This document shows, piece after piece, positions 52,829 to 61,258 of a DNA stretch of 64,000 nucleotides. Location: contig CBDETD010000002.1 of NCBI GenBank assembly GCA_965242805.1, positions 4,154,001 to 4,218,000 of the forward strand, read 5' to 3'. The notes under the pieces were generated by a model. The model was not told the DNA's origin. It was given only the letters and a program-made list of their open reading frames with translations, and made no database searches. This DNA comes from JANQEU01 sp965242805 (GTDB lineage Bacteria > Bacteroidota > Bacteroidia > Cytophagales > Cyclobacteriaceae). A program made the position numbers and the translations under genes. Each line of letters begins with the position of its first letter. The stretch's first letter is position 1.

Positions 52829-53446
52829 TTACTCAGCTACTGCCACCGAACCACCACTGGAAGATATGTTGTAGACTGCAAGGATCTCATTCTCAATTTG
52901 ATCCATCAATTTCTGGTCATTTTTCGCCTCTTCTTCCATTCCAAGTTTAGTATGGATATCGGCTCGAACTGCGTATAAGGACTTATCAAATGGATTATCA
53001 CTAATTCCTTTTGAGATTATTTTTAAAGCTTTATCCGCTTTGTCCTTCTCCATCGCTTTTTCTGCAGATTTTTTGTAGTCCATAATTGTTGAAGCCATTC
53101 GGTACCTAAATACCATTTTGTACTTCTTATCTACTGCTTGCCCTGCATCCATGGCAGGCTCCCAACTCGCACCAAGAGAACTGAAGGCTGACATAGTGGA
53201 TATACTAAGGTTCATGGATGGAGTATTGTCAATGTTAACATTATCCAATTTACCAGAGCTGGTAATAGTAAATGACAATACGACATCACCTTCTTCAGAA
53301 GTACTTACTGCTGCCTCAGGATAGATCAATTTGGTTGGTAGAGCTTTGAAAGCCGATTCATCTGAATACTTTGCCTTCGTATTTTGTGCATATAGCACGG
53401 CTATTGACATCAAACATGCCATGTAAAGAATCATGTGTCGTTTCAT
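52829..53446 (-). CDS. Secreted protein with TonB C-terminal-like domain and TPR tail
   Basis: A 205-residue exported protein with signal peptide (about 1-20, ending VLYAQ). Residues about 40-118 resemble a TonB C-terminal domain: YPEAAVSTSEEGDVVLSFTI, GKLDNVNI and a final strand YKMVFRYRM. This is followed by helices resembling a TPR pair (DKADKALKIISKGISDNPFD). There is no N-terminal membrane anchor or proline-rich linker, so it is not a classical TonB. Similar stand-alone TonB-C domains are common in Bacteroidota; a periplasmic adaptor role is a guess. Nothing else shares its transcript. Confidence 0.65.
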   Translation of the reverse strand: MKRHMILYMACLMSIAVLYAQNTKAKYSDESAFKALPTKLIYPEAAVSTSEEGDVVLSFTITSSGKLDNVNIDNTPSMNLSISTMSAFSSLGASWEPAMDAGQAVDKKYKMVFRYRMASTIMDYKKSAEKAMEKDKADKALKIISKGISDNPFDKSLYAVRADIHTKLGMEEEAKNDQKLMDQIENEILAVYNISSSGGSVAVAE

Positions 53447-53849
53447 AGGTAGTTGTAGTTAAAATAATTTCACATCATAGGTTTAGAAAAACGAATATAA
53501 ATAAGGTTGGGAAATTAATGTTTTAGAAAATTAAAGACAATAGGATTATTTCACAATCCAAATTGACTTAATTCATGTTCCGGACTTTGGGAAGCAAGGA
53601 CTGTAAATATGCTGTCCAATCAATATCTCCTGTAATTCTGTTGCCAAAGGGAAGGATTCAAGTGAATACAAATATGCCTTTTTTCAGGATACCAGCATCC
53701 CAAATCTGTGGATGATGCTGAATTTCAGTGGCGCGATCTTTTGACCAAAACCTGAAAAAAAGATCTCCGATTTGTTGAAAAATAAACTCAACGTATCGTA
53801 AAAAAAAGGGCTCCAATGGAGCCCCTTTTTTATGATATTCTCCTGATTC
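53447..53849. other. Longest gene-free stretch (about 400 bp)
   Basis: The region holds the upstream of the TonB-C/TPR gene at its left and the OmpA-gene terminator (53800-53831) at its right. Between them, the minus strand reads about 46 codons, a TGA at 53658-53660, then 29 codons to TAA at 53568-53570, with protein-like composition. A second minus frame is similar. I cannot match either to a family; it may be a decayed gene or chance. Confidence 0.4.
53800..53831. terminator. Bidirectional terminator downstream of the PorE-like gene
   Basis: GGGCTCC (53808-53814) pairs with GGAGCCC (53818-53824) across AAT. Eight A residues precede (T tract on the minus strand) and six T residues follow on the plus strand. 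Confidence 0.88.
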
Positions 53850-55844
53850 TTAGTTTATATTGGTGTACAGTTGATCTCCATCAGCTTCGATAGCTTTTAT
53901 CTCTATTCTTCTGTTGATTTCTCTGCCATCAGCTTCATCATCATTTGATGCCAAAGGCTGTGATTCACCATATCCAACAGGTACCAATCGCTTTGTGTCG
54001 ATTCCCTTTGCCGTTAGCATACTAGCTATTTTTTTCGCCCTTCTCAAGGAAAGTTCCTTATTGAAGTCTGTTGTTCCAACATTGTCAGTATGACCCCCAA
54101 TCTCAATTTGAAGCTTTGGATTCTTGACCAACACATCATAGATATGATCTACAACATGGTCATTGTCAACGATAATGTCATCAGATTCAAAGGCAAAATA
54201 GATGTTGTTGATAACGACTTTCTTACCGACACTAAACTTGTTTCCCAACATGTCCAGGGTAGTAACTTCATTTTCTTTTTTATTTTCAAAAAGTGAGGCA
54301 TAATCTACCTTTTGCACCTTTTCCTTGGGAAGCGTGATATGGAAATCCTGTCCAATGGGATTGTTAAAATCACTTGTTTTGCTTTCGAAATATCCATTGA
54401 AGACAACCTGATCCTCGATCAAAACCTCAACATTGAATTCCTCTTTGGCAATAAGATTTACATTGTATTCACCAGATTCATTTACTTCAGATGTGAATGA
54501 TTCGTCCTCGTATCTTTTTGGGTGAAACTTAACCACCGCGTTACTCACTACCTGACCATTCTCGTCATATACATTACCTGTTGCCAATAGTTTTTGAATT
54601 TCATGGAAATAATAGATATCGTAATCCCCTTCTCCATGTAACCTATTTGAACTGAAATAGCCTGTTTTTCCATCTGGGTTAAGTTGGAAATTGATTTCAT
54701 CGTCAATTGTGTTCACAGGGAAACCTATGTTCTCTGCTTTTGTCCATCTTTTAAATTGAGAATCGTATTTTGATCGGTAGATATCCATCCCTCCAGTACT
54801 ACCTGGTCTGTCCGAACTGAAATACAAGTAGTTGCCGTCATGAGAAATAAATGGGCTGTCCTCATTGTAATCACTGTTGACGCCTCCCTTTACAGGTTTT
54901 GGATCACTCCATTCACCTGTTGATCTATTGATAAAGGATTCATAAATATCCAATCCTTTTCCACCTTTATCCGATGCAAAAAGAATATGATCTTCATCAT
55001 CGGAAATAAAGAAATGAGACTCCACCAGGCTCTTTTTTATTTTGGAATCGAACTCCTCAGGTTTTGTCCATCCATTACCATTAGGTGTACTGTAGTATAG
55101 GTCTCCACCTCCATTTTCTTTGAAAATAAACAATTTACCCTGCTTATCGACTACCTCAACTTTTGCATTTTGTTTCTCGAATGTTCCTAACGCGGAGACC
55201 TCAGTTGGACTTGACCATGTGATCCCTGATTTTGTAGAATGATAGATTTTAAATTCCGGATTCTTTGGATCATTGGAGGCCCTGGATGAAGCGAAGAGCA
55301 ATTCATCATTGTCACCAAAAAATGCAGGTGAAATATCAGCATATTTCGAGTTTACACCACCACCAATTGGTTCGATCTCGTAGTAATTAGGATCATTGTA
55401 CCTATCCATGGCTTTGTCAATCCTTCTCATGAAGACCTTCGTCTCATTGATGATTGTCGATGACTTATATGCTTTGATATCTAAGAATGCTTTAAAATGA
55501 GTCCGAGCCTTTTCAAATTCGTACCTTCCAAAATATACCCTGCCAAGCCAATAATTGTAAAATTTGTCGGATACACCTTTCGTGTCCTCAAAAGAGAGGA
55601 GATTGTCAAGTGATGTGCCTCTTCCTTCAGTTAGATGATAGGCTATTTCTTTGTGATACAGGATCTGTTCTTCATCAGGGTAAAGGAGATGGATATTTTC
55701 ATATTGCTCATATGCCTTATCAAAGGACTCTTTGTATAAGGTATAATCAGCTTCACTAATAAGTTTCTCAATGTTTTGAGATGAAACCTGCAATGACCAA
55801 ATGAGGGTCAGTGAGATAAACGTGATTTTCATAATACTTCTCAT
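53850..55844 (-). CDS. PorE-like OmpA-family protein (TPR, PD40 beta-propeller, carboxypeptidase-regulatory-like, OmpA)
   Basis: A 664-residue exported protein. Domains in order: signal peptide (about 1-22), TPR-like helices (about 25-135), PD40/WD40-like propeller blades (about 155-420, repeated as LLFASSRASNDP, ILFASDKGGKGLDIYES, LYFSSDRPGSTGGMDIY and GYFSSNRLHGEGDYDIY), a carboxypeptidase-regulatory-like sandwich (about 430-515), and an OmpA peptidoglycan-binding domain (about 555-660) with GGHTDNVGTTDFNKELSLRRA and GYGESQPLASNDDEADGREINRR (quoted in part). This order is that of PorE of the type IX secretion system, but there is no lipobox cysteine. ATG 55832 is an alternative start. It may link the outer membrane to peptidoglycan. 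Confidence 0.88.
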   Translation of the reverse strand: MRSIMKITFISLTLIWSLQVSSQNIEKLISEADYTLYKESFDKAYEQYENIHLLYPDEEQILYHKEIAYHLTEGRGTSLDNLLSFEDTKGVSDKFYNYWLGRVYFGRYEFEKARTHFKAFLDIKAYKSSTIINETKVFMRRIDKAMDRYNDPNYYEIEPIGGGVNSKYADISPAFFGDNDELLFASSRASNDPKNPEFKIYHSTKSGITWSSPTEVSALGTFEKQNAKVEVVDKQGKLFIFKENGGGDLYYSTPNGNGWTKPEEFDSKIKKSLVESHFFISDDEDHILFASDKGGKGLDIYESFINRSTGEWSDPKPVKGGVNSDYNEDSPFISHDGNYLYFSSDRPGSTGGMDIYRSKYDSQFKRWTKAENIGFPVNTIDDEINFQLNPDGKTGYFSSNRLHGEGDYDIYYFHEIQKLLATGNVYDENGQVVSNAVVKFHPKRYEDESFTSEVNESGEYNVNLIAKEEFNVEVLIEDQVVFNGYFESKTSDFNNPIGQDFHITLPKEKVQKVDYASLFENKKENEVTTLDMLGNKFSVGKKVVINNIYFAFESDDIIVDNDHVVDHIYDVLVKNPKLQIEIGGHTDNVGTTDFNKELSLRRAKKIASMLTAKGIDTKRLVPVGYGESQPLASNDDEADGREINRRIEIKAIEADGDQLYTNIN

Positions 55845-56059
55845 AATACTTCCACAGTTAGTTCAATTCGAATGTAAAAGTATGGGACGACCAACGATGA
55901 CCCCAATAAAGGTGTATGAACAGGAATTTTGACTTACAGACCTTTATTTATCCTGTTAAATTGAATTCTTAAAGCGTCGATAGCAGATAATGGTACTTAA
56001 AAAGTACTTATAAATGAGGCATTTAGGACGAATTTGGGAAGTGGTGATTTAACTTAGCA

Positions 56060-56452
56060 TCAATTTATTTCAGACTCACTGGATACTGTTTTCAATTTAT
56101 ATTTCGTGAGCATTGTGATCGTTCGGGCACCCATTTTGAAAAAAGAACTTGTGGTCACTAACCAGATTTCTTCCATATCGATATTGCATTCCTTCAACGC
56201 ATTTTTCCATAGTTTAGCGGCCATTGGGCTGTATTTCTTCATTTCGAGACAATTCCATATCAGACCGATCTTTTCGTCTTCCTCAAGATTTGTTTTACAT
56301 TCAGTCATCCAATTGTCAATAGTGGATTTTGCAATCTCTTCAGTAAGATTTCCCCGAAAAGAAAATCTCAGGTATTTCTTACCTGATTTTTCAACCCAGG
56401 AAAGTAATACCTCATCTTTAGAAGTTGATTTGAAAGTTGATTCAGTTGTCAT
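56060..56452 (-). CDS. STAS/SpoIIAA-like small protein
   Basis: A 130-residue soluble protein without signal peptide. The pattern of strands and helices (KYLRFSFRGNLTEEIAKSTI, EKIGLIWNCLEMKKYSPMAA, EEIWLVTTSSFFKMGARTI) suggests a SpoIIAA/STAS-like fold of the kind found in Bacteroidota regulatory proteins. No phosphorylatable serine context is convincing. It stands alone with gaps on both sides. Function unknown. Confidence 0.6.
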   Translation of the reverse strand: MTTESTFKSTSKDEVLLSWVEKSGKKYLRFSFRGNLTEEIAKSTIDNWMTECKTNLEEDEKIGLIWNCLEMKKYSPMAAKLWKNALKECNIDMEEIWLVTTSSFFKMGARTITMLTKYKLKTVSSESEIN

Positions 56453-56530
56453 TTGTTAAGGCGTAATTCCGAATAAAAATAGTTTCCCCTGAGTAAATAT
56501 AGTACATACCACATTGTCACCTTCCTTAGT

Positions 56531-57511
56531 TTATTGGCTTTCCTTTTTCTTTTTTATTTCTTCCGAAAGCTGAAATACGGCCATAGCGTATAAAGGACTG
56601 TGATTGTATCTGGTGATCACATAGAAATTATTGAACACAAACCATGATTCCATCTGATCAGGTAACTCCAATTCAACAAGTGCAGCTCTTTCCTGATCGT
56701 CCATTTCAATGACTGGTTGGAATCCTTTCTCAAGGAAGTATGACAATTTTTGTCTGGGGCGAATACCTTTATCAACACTGGTTTCATTTCCAGGACGTTT
56801 GGCAATCTTTATTGCAATGGGTCCGCCATTTTGCCATTTGTGAACCTTCAAATAGTTAGCGATGCTTTCCATAGCATCCGCGCTTGAATTTGTGAGGTCC
56901 CGCTGATCGTTGTCTTCGAAGCTCTTCGCATATGCCCGATAACTGCTGGGCATAAATTGGCAATACCCAATAGCACCAGCATAAGATCCAAGGACTCCAT
57001 CTACCTCCAATTTCTCCTCATCCAACAATAACAAGAAGTTTTCCAATTCGGATCTAAAGAATTTAGCCCTTTTGGGATAATGAAACGACAATGTGAATAA
57101 AGCATCCAGAACCCTGTAATCACCCTTTCTCTGACCGAAATAAGTTTCGACCCCCAATATTCCCAGAATGATCTCAGGTGGGATCCCATAACTTCTGCTG
57201 ATATGTGAAAGCACTAGTTCATGATCTTTCCAGAACTCAACACCAGCTGAAATTCGATCTTCTTTCATGAAAATATCTCTGTATTTGAACCATGGCATAC
57301 TTTCCGCCGGCCTTTCCATTTTCTTAATGATTGATTCATCATATCTGGCATTGGAAAGTATATTGGTAATATCTTCTGCTTTCTTGTTGTATTTTTTTGC
57401 AAATTCCCTGGCAAAATCATCAACTGCATCTGATCGTACCTGTGCATGGACCAAGGTGCTGGAAAAAAATACGATTCCCACAAAAAAGGACTTAGTAAAA
57501 TTTGATGTCAT
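56531..57511 (-). CDS. Lytic murein transglycosylase, MltB family
   Basis: Cleaves peptidoglycan glycan strands to 1,6-anhydromuramyl products. 326 residues. The signal peptide is at about 1-24 (FFVGIVFFSSTLVHAQ), not a lipoprotein. The catalytic glutamate is in GILGVETYFGQRKGDYRVLD, followed by TLSFHYPKRAKFFRSELENF and GSYAGAIGYCQFMPSSYRAY, all close to E. coli MltB. ATG 57511 gives the signal peptide; the longer frame to 57613 lies inside the racemase gene. It overlaps that gene by ATGA, an apt pair for wall metabolism. Confidence 0.92.
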   Translation of the reverse strand: MTSNFTKSFFVGIVFFSSTLVHAQVRSDAVDDFAREFAKKYNKKAEDITNILSNARYDESIIKKMERPAESMPWFKYRDIFMKEDRISAGVEFWKDHELVLSHISRSYGIPPEIILGILGVETYFGQRKGDYRVLDALFTLSFHYPKRAKFFRSELENFLLLLDEEKLEVDGVLGSYAGAIGYCQFMPSSYRAYAKSFEDNDQRDLTNSSADAMESIANYLKVHKWQNGGPIAIKIAKRPGNETSVDKGIRPRQKLSYFLEKGFQPVIEMDDQERAALVELELPDQMESWFVFNNFYVITRYNHSPLYAMAVFQLSEEIKKKKESQ

Positions 57512-58185
57512 TGCAATATGAAATTTACTCCCATCTGACAATGTAGGTCTGTAGTGTTCAGTAATGGTAGATCTACATCTTCTGTCTTTATGATCAATGG
57601 TAGTTCCGTACATCCAAGAATAATTCCTTCAGTGCCCATGATTTTCTGTTTTTCCATATTCGATATCAAAAAATTCTTTGAATTATCGTGAAAGATTCCC
57701 TGAGTTAGTTCTTCCGCAATGATCCGGTGGATCTCATCACGATCTGATTTATCGGGTATCATCACGTTGATCTTTTTTAATTCGAGACGATCCGCAATGA
57801 ATCTTTCCTCCATCGTAGGTAAAGTTCCAAGTAGGGTCAGCTGGCTGCTATTTAATCTTCTTGCCTCCTCTATTATGGCATCAGCTATATGAAGGATTGG
57901 GATCCCCAATTTTGGCTGTACAAAATCAAATACTTTGTGAGGTGTATTGGCGCATATCATTATTGCATCTGCACCAGCTTCTTCCAGCATCTGTGAATAC
58001 TCAAGATACGATCGATTGATCCTTTCCCAGTCTCCGGATCTCATCAATTCGACATTCAGACTATATATGAGAAGAGGTGGATTGTTTTCGGTTCCGATAA
58101 CCTCTCCAACCTTTTCATTTATCAACCGATAATATTCAATTGTTGAATGCCATGATGTACCGCCTAATAAGCCAAGTGTTTTCAT
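57508..58185 (-). CDS. Aspartate/glutamate racemase family protein
   Basis: Cofactor-independent amino-acid racemase of the YgeA type, 225 residues. MKTLGLLGGTSWHSTIEYYR is the N-terminal signature. The two catalytic cysteines are in MICANTPHKVFD and ILGCTELPLII. It may supply D-aspartate or D-glutamate; coupling to the MltB gene by a 4-bp overlap hints at cell-wall use, but a broader racemase role is possible. The 126-bp gap upstream is shared with a divergent gene. Confidence 0.92.
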   Translation of the reverse strand: MKTLGLLGGTSWHSTIEYYRLINEKVGEVIGTENNPPLLIYSLNVELMRSGDWERINRSYLEYSQMLEEAGADAIMICANTPHKVFDFVQPKLGIPILHIADAIIEEARRLNSSQLTLLGTLPTMEERFIADRLELKKINVMIPDKSDRDEIHRIIAEELTQGIFHDNSKNFLISNMEKQKIMGTEGIILGCTELPLIIKTEDVDLPLLNTTDLHCQMGVNFILQ

Positions 58186-58311
58186 TGATGCTAAATAGAT
58201 ACATTATTGGCATATAATAGCGATGTGATCTCTATTTTGTTTAAGGAAATGCTTAATTTTTACATCTGTTAGTTTTCCGATTATTTATTGTCGACTTAAT
58301 CCCGCTTAATT

Positions 58312-59235
58312 ATGCCAAAAATGCATATCGAAAAATCCATTTCAATCAAAGCCCCGATTGAAAAGGTTTTCAATACACTAAACGATTACAATAACTGGAA
58401 AGCCTGGTCTCCATGGTTAATTATGGAGCCGGAAGCCAAGGTTACTGTTGAAAATGAAGGTAAATCATATTCCTGGGAGGGAAACCTTGTAGGGTCAGGG
58501 GAGATGAAAATTACAAGTGAAGATCCTAATATAGCTCTCCACATGGACTTGACTTTTTTGAAACCATGGAAGTCTAAAGCAAAAGTGTGGTTTGAGTTTA
58601 ACGAAGATGATGGTGGAACCAAGGTAACCTGGTTAATGGATAGCAGCTTACCGTTTTTTATGTTCTGGATGAAAAAAATGATGACAGCCTTTGTCGGAAT
58701 GGATTATGAAAGAGGTCTTAATATGCTCAAGGATCTTATTGAAACAGGAAATGTTCCTTCCAAATTGGAAAATGAAGGCATATCAGCATTCGGAGGATGC
58801 CAGTACGTTGGCATTAAGACGGATTGCAGCATTGAAGATATAGGTGCAAAAATGAGCGCAGATCTTGGAGTATTAGGCAAATGGGCAGAGGAGCATAAGG
58901 ATTTAATAGGTGATGTTCCATTTTCTGTTTACCATAAATGGGATATGGTCAACCGAAAAGTGCAATACACTTCCGGGATTCCTCTTAAGGAAAAAGTAAG
59001 TGAAATCCCGGAAGGATCATTTATTGGGGAAATACCTGCAATGAAAACATATAACATAAAGCACACTGGGCCATACAAGCACCTTGGCAACGCCTGGAGT
59101 TCGGGAATGATGCAAATGCGAGGTAAAGTCTTCAAATCAAGTAAAAAGCATCATCCATTTGAACGCTATGCCAATGATCCCATGGAAGTTGCAGAAAACG
59201 ACCTGATCACTGAAATTCATTTTCCAGTAAAATAA
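58312..59235 (+). CDS. SRPBCC-GyrI-like two-domain ligand-binding protein
   Basis: A 307-residue soluble protein. Residues about 1-147 form a START/SRPBCC (polyketide-cyclase-like) domain: HIEKSISIKAPIEKVFNTLN, NWKAWSPWL and SYSWEGNLVGSGEM. Residues about 160-307 resemble a GyrI/AraC effector-binding domain: GCQYVGIKTDCSI, MKTYNIKHTGPYKHLGNAW and NDPMEVAENDLITEIHFPVK. Both halves bind small hydrophobic ligands in other proteins. Fusion of the two is known in Bacteroidota. It has no DNA-binding domain, so it is more likely a ligand sponge, or an enzyme, than a regulator. It opens a three-gene run. Confidence 0.85.
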   Translation: MPKMHIEKSISIKAPIEKVFNTLNDYNNWKAWSPWLIMEPEAKVTVENEGKSYSWEGNLVGSGEMKITSEDPNIALHMDLTFLKPWKSKAKVWFEFNEDDGGTKVTWLMDSSLPFFMFWMKKMMTAFVGMDYERGLNMLKDLIETGNVPSKLENEGISAFGGCQYVGIKTDCSIEDIGAKMSADLGVLGKWAEEHKDLIGDVPFSVYHKWDMVNRKVQYTSGIPLKEKVSEIPEGSFIGEIPAMKTYNIKHTGPYKHLGNAWSSGMMQMRGKVFKSSKKHHPFERYANDPMEVAENDLITEIHFPVK

Positions 59236-59249
59236 TCCTCAGAAGAGAA

Positions 59250-59942
59250 TTGATAAAATATTCAATAAGGATCCTGGGAGGTGTAATCGTGATAGTCCTT
59301 CTGGGGTTCTTGACTATTTATTCTCTTTGTCATGAATCCATACCAAAAGGGGAAACCGGAGAAGTAGCAGAGAGACTTGCCGACAAAATGCTTGAATCTA
59401 TGAACCATGAGGTTTACAAGGGACTTGAGTTGATTGAATGGACCTTTAGGGGACAGCATAAACTAAGATGGTATAAGATGAAGGATGAGGTGATAGTCAT
59501 GTGGGATAACTACGAAGTACTATTGAATTTAGGTTCGTTAAATGGTAGTGCAGTAATGAATACAGTGCCCCTGGAAGGGAAAGAGTTGGATGTTGCATTG
59601 AAATTGGCCTGGGATTATTTTGCGAATGATTCCTTCTGGTTAGTAGCTCCGTACAAAATACGTGATCCAGGGACCATCAGAGAATATCTTCTGATAGGTG
59701 ACAATGAAGCACTTAAAGTAACATATCAAACAGGAGGTGTCACTCCCGGCGACACCTACATTTGGATATTGGATGAAAGTTATAAACCCATTGCATGGAA
59801 GATGTGGGTTAGTACTATTCCCATCGGAGGATTAGAATTCTCCTGGGAAAATTGGTACCAGCATGATGGTATACAATTCGCTCAGAATCATATAGGGCCA
59901 TTTGGAACCAATGTTGAGATAACTGAAATTCATGTGGAGTGA
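59250..59942 (+). CDS. Hypothetical membrane-anchored protein
   Basis: A 230-residue protein that I do not recognise. A TTG codon (59250) is the only start preserving the N-terminal membrane anchor (YSIRILGGVIVIVLLGFLTI, about residues 4-23). The rest is predicted to face the periplasm and is rich in Trp and Tyr (WTFRGQHKLRWYKMKDE, DTYIWILDESYKPIAWKMW). No lipobox, no clear enzyme motif. It starts 14 bp after the SRPBCC-GyrI gene and ends 3 bp before the next gene, so it is in their operon. Confidence 0.75.
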   Translation: MIKYSIRILGGVIVIVLLGFLTIYSLCHESIPKGETGEVAERLADKMLESMNHEVYKGLELIEWTFRGQHKLRWYKMKDEVIVMWDNYEVLLNLGSLNGSAVMNTVPLEGKELDVALKLAWDYFANDSFWLVAPYKIRDPGTIREYLLIGDNEALKVTYQTGGVTPGDTYIWILDESYKPIAWKMWVSTIPIGGLEFSWENWYQHDGIQFAQNHIGPFGTNVEITEIHVE

Positions 59943-59945
59943 AGC

Positions 59946-60701
59946 ATGAATTACAAGGATCAAACAGGACATTTCATAAACCTTACCAAAACACCTGAAA
60001 AAGTTGTCTCGCTAGTACCTTCAATCACTGAATTTCTGATAGACCTGGGTGTCAATGTGATCGGAAGGACTAAGTTCTGTATAAATCCCGAGGGCAGTGT
60101 CAAAGGGATCACTAAAATTGGTGGAACTAAGAATGTACAAGTAGAGAAAGTACTGGAATTAGGACCAGATCTGGTAGTTGCTAACAGAGAAGAAAATACC
60201 AGAGACCAAATTTTGGAATTGTGGCAGAAGGTTCCTGTATGGGTAAGTGATGTAATATCTGTGGAGCAATCGCTCGACATGATGCTGCAATTGGGAGAAA
60301 TAACTGGTCGTATATCACAGGCAATGGAAATTGTGGAAAATGTCAAAGTGAAACTCAGCTCATGTGAAAAAAGCGCCAAAGGAACCATTATTTATTTCAT
60401 CTGGAAAGACCCGTGGATGGTGGCGGGGAAGTCCACATATATCAATAGTATGTTGGAGCATCTTGGATATTCTAACCTTATCCATGCTGAAAGATATCCT
60501 GAAATTTCATTTGAAAGACTTAAAACACTGAACCCTGACCATATATTTCTCAGTTCAGAACCTTATCCATTCAAAGTGAAACATTCTAAAATTCTGAGGG
60601 AGGTTTTTCCTAAATCGAATATAAATCTGGTAAATGGTGAGTTTTACTCCTGGTATGGATCAAGGATACTTAAAACCAATTCTCAGTTTACTAAAGTGTA
60701 A
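59946..60701 (+). CDS. Periplasmic-binding-protein-fold protein (BtuF/FecB-like) without signal peptide
   Basis: A 251-residue class III (TroA-fold) metal or cobalamin-binding protein. TPEKVVSLVPSITEFLIDLG, IGGTKNVQVEKVLELGPDLV and HLGYSNLIHAERYPEISFER are classic for BtuF-type receptors. The protein begins directly with MNYKDQTGHFI and has no signal peptide or lipobox, although the genome elsewhere uses normal ones, so it would stay cytoplasmic as read. No permease or ATPase gene is nearby. The 3' end overlaps the convergent phosphatase gene by 11 bp. Confidence 0.85.
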   Translation: MNYKDQTGHFINLTKTPEKVVSLVPSITEFLIDLGVNVIGRTKFCINPEGSVKGITKIGGTKNVQVEKVLELGPDLVVANREENTRDQILELWQKVPVWVSDVISVEQSLDMMLQLGEITGRISQAMEIVENVKVKLSSCEKSAKGTIIYFIWKDPWMVAGKSTYINSMLEHLGYSNLIHAERYPEISFERLKTLNPDHIFLSSEPYPFKVKHSKILREVFPKSNINLVNGEFYSWYGSRILKTNSQFTKV

Positions 60702-61191
60702 GCTTTAGCTTCTTGATTTTGGTATTTCCTGAACTATCTATATCCAGAATAAATACCCAATCATACTCATTGTCATTAAGATTCTCGTAGATCTTTTTTC
60801 CTGCAAGGATGTTTATCAGAAGTGGTGTGGTATTGGAGTGTCCGGATATAAGGACGGTTTGTCCTTTGTGATCCTCCATCAATTGGGAAGCAAAGTTTTG
60901 AAGTTGTGAGGGATTGTAGATTATTGGGCTAAGATCTCTGGTTTTACTTATTGGATCGATTGTATTGATTGTTCTGCGGTAATTGGTGGAGTATATGGCA
61001 TCAAGGTCAACTTCAGATAGGAATTCTTCAAGTTTAGCTGCTCTTTCGTATCCTTTTGGTGTCAGATCCGGATTTTTATCATCGCTGACAACTTTTTCCG
61101 AGTGTCTGACCAGGATCAAGGTCGTCACTTCCTGACCGATTAAAGGACAGAATGAGTACAGAATTAGATAAAAAAAGAATATTGATCTCAT
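60691..61191 (-). CDS. Secreted histidine phosphatase family protein
   Basis: A 166-residue branch-1 histidine acid phosphatase with an N-terminal signal peptide (about 1-19, ending PLIGQ). The catalytic RH motif is LILVRHSEK, and the second histidine lies in VLISGHSNTTPLLI; an acidic partner is present in EVDLDAIYSTNYRRTINT. The form is short. SixA-like or phosphoglycerate-mutase-like activity is possible; substrate unknown. The export signal implies periplasmic or outer-membrane action. Confidence 0.85.
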   Translation of the reverse strand: MRSIFFFYLILYSFCPLIGQEVTTLILVRHSEKVVSDDKNPDLTPKGYERAAKLEEFLSEVDLDAIYSTNYRRTINTIDPISKTRDLSPIIYNPSQLQNFASQLMEDHKGQTVLISGHSNTTPLLINILAGKKIYENLNDNEYDWVFILDIDSSGNTKIKKLKLTL

Positions 61192-61258
61192 TTATGAAAG
61201 CGATTTATACAATCTAATTTCCTTAAATACATCAAGTTAATGAAGTAATCAATAGAAT

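Noticed and set aside
56106..56459. 117-codon plus-strand frame opposite the STAS-like gene
   Set aside because: The minus-strand frame is longer, ends cleanly and has protein-like strand/helix pattern; the antisense frame is composition-driven.
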